Assembly (NCBI RefSeq): GCF_021343995.1
Contig: NZ_JAJTTE010000031.1
Span: forward strand, 1 to 64,000
Origin: Pseudonocardia terrae
GTDB lineage: Bacteria > Actinomycetota > Actinomycetes > Mycobacteriales > Pseudonocardiaceae
Direction of reading: 5' to 3'
DNA length: 64,000 nucleotides
A program made the translations under genes and the position numbers. The notes under the pieces were generated by a model. That model was not told where the DNA came from, searched no databases, and saw only the letters and a program-made list of their open reading frames with translations. Position 1 is the stretch's first letter, and each line of letters begins with the position of its first letter. Below, one piece after another: positions 1-8,859 of this stretch.

Positions 1-1450
<1,450 letters not shown>

Positions 1451-1512
1451 TCCGGCCCCTCTCGGAGGCGCGGGACCGTCGGACCCGCGCATATGAGCAC
1501 TGCCGACCGTAC

Positions 1513-1527
1513 GAGCACATCGTGCTC
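1513..1527. promoter_or_regulatory. Dyad in the Hsp70/kinase divergent spacer
   Basis: GAGCAC, 3 nt, GTGCTC form a perfect 6-bp inverted repeat, followed by TGATACT, which could be a -10 box. It sits between the divergent Hsp70 gene and the kinase operon, where an operator would be expected. No family consensus is recognised. Confidence 0.3.
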
Positions 1528-1647
1528 TGGAGTGATACTCGTCCCAGGTCACGCTGTCATTACCGTTTCGGTGAGCGGGGGCTGTCCCTACCCGCCGAGG
1601 GGGCCGACCCCCTTCCCGAGCCCGGCACGCGGCGGGACGATGCCCCG

Positions 1648-2316
1648 ATGAGGCTGGAGCCCGCGCCACCCGGGGACGTGCCGGCCGCCCCCACGGCCGT
1701 CCCGAGCGCGTCCGCCGTCGCGGAGGCGCGCCGCAGGCGCGAGCGTGCGCAGTGGCAGGGCCGCCGCCGGCTGGAGCGCCAGCTGCACGACGGCGCCGCA
1801 CTGCGGGCGTCGGCCCTGGTCCTGCAGCTGGGCCTGTTCCGGCACCGCGTGCCGGAGGGTGAGGACGAGCTGCGCGCGGCCATCGGCATGCTGCAGGACG
1901 AGCTGCACGCGGTGCTGCAGGAGCTGCGCGACGTCGCCGGCCAGATCTACCCGCCGCTGCTCGACGAGGCCGGCCTCGGCCCGGCGCTGCGCGAGCTCGC
2001 CGAGCGGCTCGACGCCCCGCTGCGGGTGCACGACGACGGCATGCGGTTCGGCCCGTCCGCCGAGGGCGCCGTGTACTTCGCCCTGGCCGACGCGCTGACC
2101 GCGGATCCGGGGTCGCCGCGGGAGGTGACCGTCGCGGGTTCCGCCGGCGAGCTCGTCGTGACGGTGACCGGCGCGGTGCCCGGGCTGGGGGAGCTGCTGC
2201 GGGACCGGGCCCGCCCGCTCGGCGGCACGGTCCGCGAAGGAGTGTGTGACGTTTCCGCCCCGCCGGACGAGACCGTCGGTACCGGCACGATCGTTGCGAG
2301 GATCCCATGCGAGTAG
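1648..2316 (+). CDS. Small soluble HisKA_3-type kinase-like protein, degenerate ATPase domain
   Basis: 222 residues from ATG 1648; the frame is open further upstream, but similarity starts after this ATG. Residues about 38-60 match the dimerisation/phosphoacceptor helix of NarX/DesK-type kinases: RRRLERQLHDGA with His47 followed by Asp. There is no sensor or membrane segment. The C-terminal half sits where the HATPase domain should be but shows neither an N-box (NAxKHA type) nor DxGxG/GxGL boxes, so ATP binding is doubtful. It overlaps the response-regulator gene by 10 nt. It may act as a phosphotransfer or scaffold partner of the complete kinase encoded at 4301. The start codon is uncertain. 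Confidence 0.7.
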   Translation: MRLEPAPPGDVPAAPTAVPSASAVAEARRRRERAQWQGRRRLERQLHDGAALRASALVLQLGLFRHRVPEGEDELRAAIGMLQDELHAVLQELRDVAGQIYPPLLDEAGLGPALRELAERLDAPLRVHDDGMRFGPSAEGAVYFALADALTADPGSPREVTVAGSAGELVVTVTGAVPGLGELLRDRARPLGGTVREGVCDVSAPPDETVGTGTIVARIPCE

Positions 2317-2972
2317 CACTGGCCGAGGACGGCGCCCTGTTCCGGGAGGGGCTGCTGATGCTCCTGCAGGCCGCGGGCCACGAGGTGGTGGCGGTCGCGG
2401 CGGGCGGCGACGAGCTCCTGGCCCTCCTGGCCGGCACGCAGTGCGACGTGGCCGTCCTCGACATCCGGATGCCGCCCGAGCCCGACGGCGGGCTGGTCAC
2501 GGCGGAGCGGATCCGGGAGAAGTGGCCGACGATGGGGCTGCTGTTCCTCTCGCACTACGCCGAGTCGCACTACCTGATGAAGATCCTCGACATCGGCACG
2601 GACGCCATCGGCTACCGGCTCAAGGAGAAGGTCGGCAGCGTCGAGGTGCTCACCGACACCCTGACCCGCATCGCCGACGGCGAGATCGTGATCGAGCCGG
2701 TGCTGGCGAAGCGGCTGGTCGAGCGGCCGCGCGGGGAGAAGAAGAACGAGGTCGCCTCGCTGTCCGAGCGCGAGCTCGACGTGCTCAAGCTGATGGCCGA
2801 GGGGCGGTCGAACGGCGGCATCGCGGGGCAGCTGTACGTCACGCCGAAGGCCGTCGAGAAGCACATCGCCAGCATCTTCGCCAAGCTCGGCCTGCACACC
2901 GACGAGACCGAGAGCCACCGCCGGGTCCTCGCGGTCCTCACCTATCTCCGCTCGCAGCGGGACGGCGACTGA
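2307..2972 (+). CDS. LuxR/NarL-family response regulator
   Basis: 221 residues. The N-terminal receiver domain has the acidic pair near residues 10-11, the phosphoacceptor Asp52 in VAVLDIRMPPEPDGG, and a conserved Lys in YRLKEK. Residues about 150-210 form a LuxR-type HTH (SLSERELDVLKLMAEGRS, then TPKAVEKHIASIFAKLGL). The order kinase-regulator-kinase-kinase with 10-nt overlap or short gaps indicates one operon and a two-component pathway. The target promoters are unknown; its own operon, the divergent Hsp70 gene and the IniB-domain gene are reasonable candidates. Confidence 0.92.
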   Translation: MRVALAEDGALFREGLLMLLQAAGHEVVAVAAGGDELLALLAGTQCDVAVLDIRMPPEPDGGLVTAERIREKWPTMGLLFLSHYAESHYLMKILDIGTDAIGYRLKEKVGSVEVLTDTLTRIADGEIVIEPVLAKRLVERPRGEKKNEVASLSERELDVLKLMAEGRSNGGIAGQLYVTPKAVEKHIASIFAKLGLHTDETESHRRVLAVLTYLRSQRDGD

Positions 2973-2981
2973 CGGACCGGT

Positions 2982-4304
2982 ATGGAGAGGTGGGCCGCGC
3001 TGGGGCTGCGCGCCGCACTGGTCGGCGGCGCGGTCCTCGTCGTGTTCGCGGTCCTCGTCGTGGTGCCGCAGCTCGTGTTCCACACCGGCCTCGGCCAGAT
3101 CGGCGTACTGCTGCCGTTCCTCGCGGCGCTGGTCTGCGCGGTCGGGGCGGCGCGGCTGCTGCCGGTCGTCGACCGGTTCGTCGAGCGGGTGACGCACACC
3201 CGCGCCACCACCCCGTACTCGGCCCTGGCGGAGGCGTCCGCCCGGATCCGCAGCGGGACCCCGGACTCGGCCCTGCCCGGCGTGGCGGAGATGCTGGCCA
3301 AGGGCACCGCGGCGCGGGAGGCACGGGTCTGGCTCGCGGTCTCCGAGCGGTTGGTGACGGCCGCGGTCCACCCGCCGCGGGCGGTCACCGGGGAGACCGT
3401 GCCCAACCTCGCGGTGCTGCTCGGCGGGGAGGACCCGGAGCAGCGGGCGGACCACGTCGTGCCGATCGTCGAGGGGCAGCGGCTGCGGGCGGTGCTCGCC
3501 ATCCGCAAGACGACCGCGATCACCCCCGCCGACCAGCAGCTCATGCGCGACCTCGCGGGCGGGGCGGGCCTGCTCCTGCGCGGCGTCGCGATGAACACCG
3601 AGCTGCGTGACCGCGTCCGGCGGGCCGCCGAGCTGGCCGCCGAGCTCGAGCGGTCCCGGGAGCGCCTCGCGACGGCCCGCGACGTCGAGCGGCGCCGGCT
3701 CGTCGGCGAGCTCTCGCACGCCACCACCGACCGCCTCGCCACGCTGCGGATCGTGCTCGACGGGGCCCGTCAGGACCTGGGCGGGAGCGCACCGGACCCC
3801 GACCGGGCGGGATCCGCGTTGCGCCGCGCGGGCGACCAGCTCGACGAGCTGCTCGACCGGTTCCGGCTCATCGCCCGCGGCGTCTATCCGCAGGTCCTGC
3901 GCGACCAGGGGCCCGTCGGTGCGCTCGAGGAGGTCGCGGCCGACCTGGACCGGCCGGTCCGGCTGATCGGCGCGCCCGAGGACCGGCTGCCGTGGGAGGT
4001 CGAGTCCGGCGTCTACTACGTGGCCGCCTCGGCGCTGCAGTGGTTGTCCGCCGCCGCGGGCCCCGAGCTCGAGGTGGAGCTCACCCACACCGACGGCCGG
4101 CTGGCCGTCCGCGTCGTCGATCCGCGGCCCGGGTTCGCGCCGGGGGAGCTGCGGGCCGCGCTGGCCGGTGAGCTCGAGCGGCTGGTGGCGCTGGGCGGCG
4201 AGGCCGGCCTGAGCACGGACGAGGACGGCCGGCTGGTCCTCACCGCGAGCCTGCCGGAGCGGCTGGAGCCCGCCGTCGAGGTCGCCCGGGAGGTGCGAGT
4301 GTGA
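2982..4304 (+). CDS. Membrane-anchored histidine-kinase-like protein, probable pseudokinase
   Basis: 440 residues. Two hydrophobic helices (about 9-35 and 37-56) anchor it. A GAF-like segment spans about 75-205. The phosphoacceptor region reads ERRRLVGELSHATTDRLATL: His246 is kept, but the Asp that follows His in active HisKA_3 kinases is replaced by Ala. The C-terminal part keeps the length of an HATPase domain but lacks the Asn of the N-box and a recognisable G2 box. It lies 9 nt after the regulator, and its stop overlaps the next start (GTGA). It probably heterodimerises with, or tunes, the neighbouring complete kinase. The fold call is good; loss of catalysis is inferred from motifs. Confidence 0.75.
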   Translation: MERWAALGLRAALVGGAVLVVFAVLVVVPQLVFHTGLGQIGVLLPFLAALVCAVGAARLLPVVDRFVERVTHTRATTPYSALAEASARIRSGTPDSALPGVAEMLAKGTAAREARVWLAVSERLVTAAVHPPRAVTGETVPNLAVLLGGEDPEQRADHVVPIVEGQRLRAVLAIRKTTAITPADQQLMRDLAGGAGLLLRGVAMNTELRDRVRRAAELAAELERSRERLATARDVERRRLVGELSHATTDRLATLRIVLDGARQDLGGSAPDPDRAGSALRRAGDQLDELLDRFRLIARGVYPQVLRDQGPVGALEEVAADLDRPVRLIGAPEDRLPWEVESGVYYVAASALQWLSAAAGPELEVELTHTDGRLAVRVVDPRPGFAPGELRAALAGELERLVALGGEAGLSTDEDGRLVLTASLPERLEPAVEVAREVRV

Positions 4305-7300
4305 GCGCGACGCCCCTCACCGCCCCGGCGACCGGCCCGACCGTCGGGCGGATGGCCGACGACCGGACCGGGCTGCACCGGCTCGCCGTCGCGGTCTACG
4401 TCGCGGTCCTCGTCGTCTGCGCCGTCGTGGCGCTCGGCTGGTTGGCGGTGGGCGCGTACGTCGCGCTCGCCTGGTACGTGCCGGGCTTCGGGGCGGGCGA
4501 CTCGGTGTGGGCCCGGGCGGTCGCCGCCGCCGCGCCGGCGACCGAGCCGCTGGACCAGCTCGTCGTCGACTACGCGCTGAGCCTGGGCGCGGTCGCGATC
4601 GCCGTGGTGCTGCTGGTCCGCGGGGGGACGGGCTGGCCGATCCGGCTGCTCGCACTGGCCATGCTCGGCTCCGGCGGAGCCTTCAACCTGCAGGCGCACG
4701 CCGCTGCGACGGCGGTGGGAACCGCGACCGGGATCGCGGCCGGTCCCCTCCACCAGATCGTGCTGCACGGCGTCGCCTGCGCGGCCTACGTCCTGGCGCT
4801 GCTGGTCTTCCCGACGGCGCAGGGTGCGTGGCCGACCCGGTGGGGGCGCCCGGGCCGGGTGACCCTCGCGGCGTTCGCCGTGGTCGTCCTGGGCCTCGTC
4901 GGGTTCGCCACGGCACTGCTGCGACACACCACCAGCTGCGTGCTGTTCTTCGGCTTCCTGGTGCCGCTGGTCGGGGTGGCGGTCCTGCCCGGGCGGATCC
5001 GCCGCGGCGAGACGGCGGCCCTGCGCACCCAGGCCCGGCTGGTGTTCAGCCTGCTGGTCGCGGCCTTCGCGGCGATCGTCGTGCTCGGGATCTGCACGGT
5101 CGTGCTCTGGCTGCTCGGGGTGCCCGGCCTGGAGCTCTACGACCCGACGGCGCACGACTCGATGACGTCCGGTGCGGCCGGCCAGCCCGTCGCCCTGCTG
5201 TTCTGGGCCTCGCGGGTGGGCTCGGCGGCCATCGCCGTCGCGGTGCTGGTCGCGGTGCGCGCCGAGCGCCTGTGGTCGGCGGAGGCGCGGTTCAGCCGGG
5301 TGCTGGCGGCGGTGCTGGCGGTGGCCGTCGTCGGCGGCGGGGTGATCGTCTTCGAGGCGGTCGGGTGGCGGGTCGGCTTCGGGCCGCTCTGGTCCTCGCT
5401 CGCCGCCTCGCTGCTGGCCGCGATCGCGTTCCTCCCCGTGTACCGGGCCGTGGAAGGGCTCACCGACCGCCTGCTCTACGGCCGCAGGCCCACCCCGTAC
5501 AGCGCGCTCGCCGAGATCGCGGCGCTCTCGCGCACCGCCGCGTCCGACGCGCCCGACCTCGCCCGGGTCGCCGAGGCGGTCGGGCGGGCCCTCGGCTCCT
5601 CGCGCTGCCGGCTGACCGTCGTGCGCCCCGGCCTGCGCGACCGCACCTACGAGTGGGCCTCCCGGCGGGCCACCGCGCGGGACGACGGCACCGGACTCGT
5701 CGGCGTCCCGGTCCGCGGCGGCGAGCAGCACCTCGGCACCCTCGAGGTGGACCGGGCCGCGGTCGCCGGGCTGCACGCCGACCGCCGGCACCTGCTGGAG
5801 GACCTCGCGGACAGCCTGGGCGTGGTGGTCACCGCCAGCCGGTTGGGCGTGGAGCTGGAGCGGCAGCTGCGCGCGGCGCTCGCCCACGCGGCGGAGATCG
5901 CGGTGTCCCGCCGCGAGGCGGTCTCGGAGATGGACGCCGAGCGCCGGCGGATCGAGCGGGACCTGCACGACGGCGCCCAGCACCAGCTCGTCTCGCTGCG
6001 GCTGGTGCTGGGGCTGGTGCAGCACGAGGTGGAGACCGGGCGGATCGAGCAGGCCCGGGAACGGCTCGGGGTGCTGGCCGGGCAGCTCGACACCGCGGAG
6101 TCCGTGCTCGCCGAGACGGCCAGCGGGGTCCGGTCCATCGCGCTGGCCGAGCGGGGGCTGGTCGCCGCGCTGGAGGCCGAGCTGGCCGGACCGCCGCCGG
6201 TGCAGGTGGAGTCGGAGCTCGCCGCCGGGCGGCGGTACCCGCCGGAGCTCGAGGCGGCCGTCTACTTCTGCTGCCTCGAATCGGTGAACAACGCGCACAA
6301 GCACGCGCCGGGCGCCGACGTCGTCATCCGGTTCGCGGAGGAGGACGGGCGACTGCACTTCACCATCCGGGACAGCGGGCCCGGCTTCGTGGTGCCCGAG
6401 CCGGCGGTGGTCGGTCCGGGGGCGGCGACGGCGGGGCGCGGGCTGCGCAACGTCGCCGCCCGGATCGTCGCGGCCGGCGGGCGGGTCGACCTCCGGTCCG
6501 CGCCGGGCGAGGGCACGACGGTCGAGGGCTCGGTCCCGGTGCCGGAGGCCGAGGTGCCGGCGGACGGGCCACCGGCCACGGCGGCCGACGCGGGGCCGGA
6601 CGGGGAGGCGGACACCACCGCGCTCGACGTCGCCGGGCTCGTCGTCGAGACCGGGGCCGTACCCGCGGTCCCGGTCGAGCACCCGGAGCGGGGCCCGGAC
6701 ACGACCCTGCCCGGGCAGGTCCGCCGCGCGCTGGCCGCGGCCGCCGACCTGGGCGACGGGGACCTGCACGACCGGCTGCGGGCCCTGGAGGCCGACCTCG
6801 ACCGGCCCCTGCGGGTCGCGGTCTCGGGTCCGCCCGGCTCGGGTGTGTCGACGCTGGTCGCGGCGCTGGCGGCGACCCCGGGCGAGGTCGACCTGGAGAT
6901 CGTCGAGGGCACGGAGGCGGACGTGCCCCTGCTCGTGCTGCCCACCGTCGACGGGGCGCTGCCCGACGGTCCGCCCGCGATCGGCGTCCTCGCCCGTGCG
7001 GACGAGCTCGCCGCCGACCCGTGGAGCGAGGCCCGGCGGCTCGCCGCCGAGCCCGCGGTCCGGCGACGCTGCCACATCGTGGTCCCGGTGGCGGCCGGGC
7101 TGACCCGGGGGAGGACCGGCTCGGCGCTGGTGGCCGAGCTCGCGGCGAACGGGGGCCGGCCGGACGAGGTGGCCGCCGAGCTGACCCGGCGCAGCGGCGT
7201 GCCACGGCTGCGGCAGCTGATCGAGCGCGGGCTCGCCGATCGGGCCGACGCGCTGCGGGCCCGCGCCGTGCTCCGCGAGCTGGACGAGATCGTCGTCGCG

Positions 7301-7723
7301 CACCACGCGCGCGACGACGGCGAGCTGCGCTACCAGCTCGAACGCCTCCGTTCGACCGCGCACGAGCTCGCCGAGCTCGACCTCGTCGACGCGCTGCGCG
7401 CCGGCACCCCGGCCCTGTCCACCGACGAGCGGGCCGCGGCGGAGCTGCTGCTGGGCGCGGAGGGCACCGCTACCCACCGCAGGCTCGGCCTCCCGCCCGA
7501 CGCCGGCCCCGAGGAGATCCGCCTCGCCGCGGCGGCGCAGCTCGGCCGCTGGCAGCGGCGCGCCGAGCACCCGGTCTCGACGCGGGACCAGCGCGCCGCG
7601 GCCGCGGTGCTGGTCCGGACGTGCGAGCGGATGCTGGCCGAGACGCCGACCCCGATCGCGGACGCCCCGGTCGGGGCCGCACCGTCGCCGACGCCCCCCG
7701 CCGGGGTCGGCGCAGGCCGGTAG
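4301..7723 (+). CDS. Membrane histidine kinase fused to a shrunken dynamin-like GTPase domain
   Basis: 1140 residues in one uninterrupted frame. The N-terminal about 370 residues contain several hydrophobic helices, followed by a GAF-like segment (about 390-510). The HisKA_3 motif ERRRIERDLHDGAQHQ has His556. The HATPase domain is complete: ESVNNAHKHAPG near 660, DSGPGF near 691, GRGLRNVAARI near 713. An acidic linker follows, then TLPGQVRRALAAA starts a second module with a P-loop GPPGSGVST (about 843-851), IGVLARADE (about 892-900) and a helical tail with RLGLPP and RWQRRAEHP. That tail resembles actinobacterial dynamin-like GTPases, but the segment between P-loop and LARADE is much too short for normal switch regions, so GTP hydrolysis is doubtful. 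It starts with GTG overlapping the previous stop and ends the operon. Confidence 0.85.
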   Translation: MSATPLTAPATGPTVGRMADDRTGLHRLAVAVYVAVLVVCAVVALGWLAVGAYVALAWYVPGFGAGDSVWARAVAAAAPATEPLDQLVVDYALSLGAVAIAVVLLVRGGTGWPIRLLALAMLGSGGAFNLQAHAAATAVGTATGIAAGPLHQIVLHGVACAAYVLALLVFPTAQGAWPTRWGRPGRVTLAAFAVVVLGLVGFATALLRHTTSCVLFFGFLVPLVGVAVLPGRIRRGETAALRTQARLVFSLLVAAFAAIVVLGICTVVLWLLGVPGLELYDPTAHDSMTSGAAGQPVALLFWASRVGSAAIAVAVLVAVRAERLWSAEARFSRVLAAVLAVAVVGGGVIVFEAVGWRVGFGPLWSSLAASLLAAIAFLPVYRAVEGLTDRLLYGRRPTPYSALAEIAALSRTAASDAPDLARVAEAVGRALGSSRCRLTVVRPGLRDRTYEWASRRATARDDGTGLVGVPVRGGEQHLGTLEVDRAAVAGLHADRRHLLEDLADSLGVVVTASRLGVELERQLRAALAHAAEIAVSRREAVSEMDAERRRIERDLHDGAQHQLVSLRLVLGLVQHEVETGRIEQARERLGVLAGQLDTAESVLAETASGVRSIALAERGLVAALEAELAGPPPVQVESELAAGRRYPPELEAAVYFCCLESVNNAHKHAPGADVVIRFAEEDGRLHFTIRDSGPGFVVPEPAVVGPGAATAGRGLRNVAARIVAAGGRVDLRSAPGEGTTVEGSVPVPEAEVPADGPPATAADAGPDGEADTTALDVAGLVVETGAVPAVPVEHPERGPDTTLPGQVRRALAAAADLGDGDLHDRLRALEADLDRPLRVAVSGPPGSGVSTLVAALAATPGEVDLEIVEGTEADVPLLVLPTVDGALPDGPPAIGVLARADELAADPWSEARRLAAEPAVRRRCHIVVPVAAGLTRGRTGSALVAELAANGGRPDEVAAELTRRSGVPRLRQLIERGLADRADALRARAVLRELDEIVVAHHARDDGELRYQLERLRSTAHELAELDLVDALRAGTPALSTDERAAAELLLGAEGTATHRRLGLPPDAGPEEIRLAAAAQLGRWQRRAEHPVSTRDQRAAAAVLVRTCERMLAETPTPIADAPVGAAPSPTPPAGVGAGR

Positions 7724-7733
7724 GGTCGCCCGC
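7721..7733 (+). promoter_or_regulatory. Leaderless-type -10 box for the Ldh-family gene
   Basis: TAGGGT at 7721-7726 overlaps the stop codon of the kinase gene and lies 7 nt upstream of ATG 7734, the spacing expected for a leaderless mRNA. No Shine-Dalgarno sequence is present. The Ldh-family gene thus probably has its own promoter. Confidence 0.5.
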
Positions 7734-8765
7734 ATGATCGACGCCGACGGTGTGCACCGCGTCTCCGTCGACGAGCACCTGGCGCTGACGACCGAGGTCC
7801 TCACCGGCCTGGGAACACCGGACCGGGCGGCCCGCGACCAGGCCGGGATGCTGCTCGAGGGCGACCTGCGCGGACACGCGTCGCACGGCATCCGGCGGCT
7901 GCCGGTGCTGGCCGGGCGGATCGTCAACGGGGTCCTCGATCCCGCGGCCGAGCCCGAGCTGCGCTGGACGACCGACTCGGTGCTGACCGTCGACGGTCGC
8001 ACCGGGCTGGGGCCGCCCGTCGCCCACCGGGCGGTGGAGGCCCTGGTGGCACGGGTGCCCACCACCGGTGTCGCCGTGGCGGCGATCCGCCGGGCGAGCC
8101 ACCTCGGCATGCTCGCGCCGTACGTCGAGCGGCTGGCCGAGGCCGGGCTCGCCGGGCTCGCGACCACCACCAGCGAGGCCCTCGTCCACCCCTGGGGCGC
8201 CGCACCGGCGATGCTCGGCACCAACCCGATCGCCGCGGCCATCCCGACGGGCGGGCAGCCCGTCGTGCTCGACATGGCGACCGGACAGATCTCCCGCGGC
8301 AAGGTGCTCGACCACGCCGCCCGCGGCGAGCCGCTGCCCGAGGGCGCGGCCGTCGACGCCGAGGGCGCCCCCACCACGGACCCGACCGCCGCCCTCGACG
8401 GGGCCATCACCCCCGTGGGCGGCCCGAAGGGTTACGCACTGTCGCTGGTCCTCGAGCTGCTCGTCGCCTCCCTGACGGGCACCGCGCTCGGCCGGGAGGT
8501 CCGGGGCACCCTCGACACCACGGACCCGGTGACCAAGGGCGACCTGCTGATCGCGTTCGCGCCGGGGACGTTCGGCGTGGGGCGGACGGCACCGGCCGTC
8601 GCCGCTTTCCTCGACGAGCTGCGGACCCTTCCGCCGGCGCCCGGGCACACGAGGGTCCAGGTGCCCGGCGACCGGGCCCAGGAGGTGCGCGCCCGCAACC
8701 GCTTCCGCGGGGTGCCGGTCGACGAGGGCACCTGGGCGGAGGTGCTCGCGCTCCGCGCCCGCTGA
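7734..8765 (+). CDS. Ldh-family (malate/L-lactate dehydrogenase-like) NAD(P)-dependent oxidoreductase
   Basis: 343 residues, usual length for the Ldh_2 family (malate, L-sulfolactate, ureidoglycolate and related 2-hydroxyacid dehydrogenases). Hallmarks: DLRGHASHGIRRLP near residue 45 with the conserved His, RRASHLGMLAPYVERL near 120, GTNPIAAAIP near 163, DMATGQISRGKV near 180 and GGPKGYALSLVLELL near 228. These fit the unusual non-Rossmann fold that oxidises an (S)-2-hydroxy acid with NAD(P)+. Substrate cannot be read from the sequence and neighbours give no pathway. It is a cytosolic enzyme, probably transcribed alone from a leaderless promoter. Confidence 0.88.
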   Translation: MIDADGVHRVSVDEHLALTTEVLTGLGTPDRAARDQAGMLLEGDLRGHASHGIRRLPVLAGRIVNGVLDPAAEPELRWTTDSVLTVDGRTGLGPPVAHRAVEALVARVPTTGVAVAAIRRASHLGMLAPYVERLAEAGLAGLATTTSEALVHPWGAAPAMLGTNPIAAAIPTGGQPVVLDMATGQISRGKVLDHAARGEPLPEGAAVDAEGAPTTDPTAALDGAITPVGGPKGYALSLVLELLVASLTGTALGREVRGTLDTTDPVTKGDLLIAFAPGTFGVGRTAPAVAAFLDELRTLPPAPGHTRVQVPGDRAQEVRARNRFRGVPVDEGTWAEVLALRAR

Positions 8766-8787
8766 TCCGTTCGGCCCAGCCCATGAT

Positions 8788-8809
8788 CGTCCGTGTCGTC
8801 GCACGGACG
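8788..8809. terminator. Hairpin after the Ldh-family gene
   Basis: CGTCCGTG, a 6-nt loop, CACGGACG make a perfect 8-bp stem 22 nt after the stop codon. There is no T-run, as is common for terminators in this group. Confidence 0.45.
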
Positions 8810-8859
8810 GCCGATGGTTGACTACGCGCGGTAGCGCGTGCGTGGAGGGGGCTGGGGCG

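Noticed and set aside
4016-8410. Very long minus-strand open frame (over 1400 codons) opposite the kinase-GTPase gene
   Set aside because: It is the antisense shadow of a high-GC gene: Arg/Gly/Pro-rich translation without domains, while the plus strand shows clear motifs.
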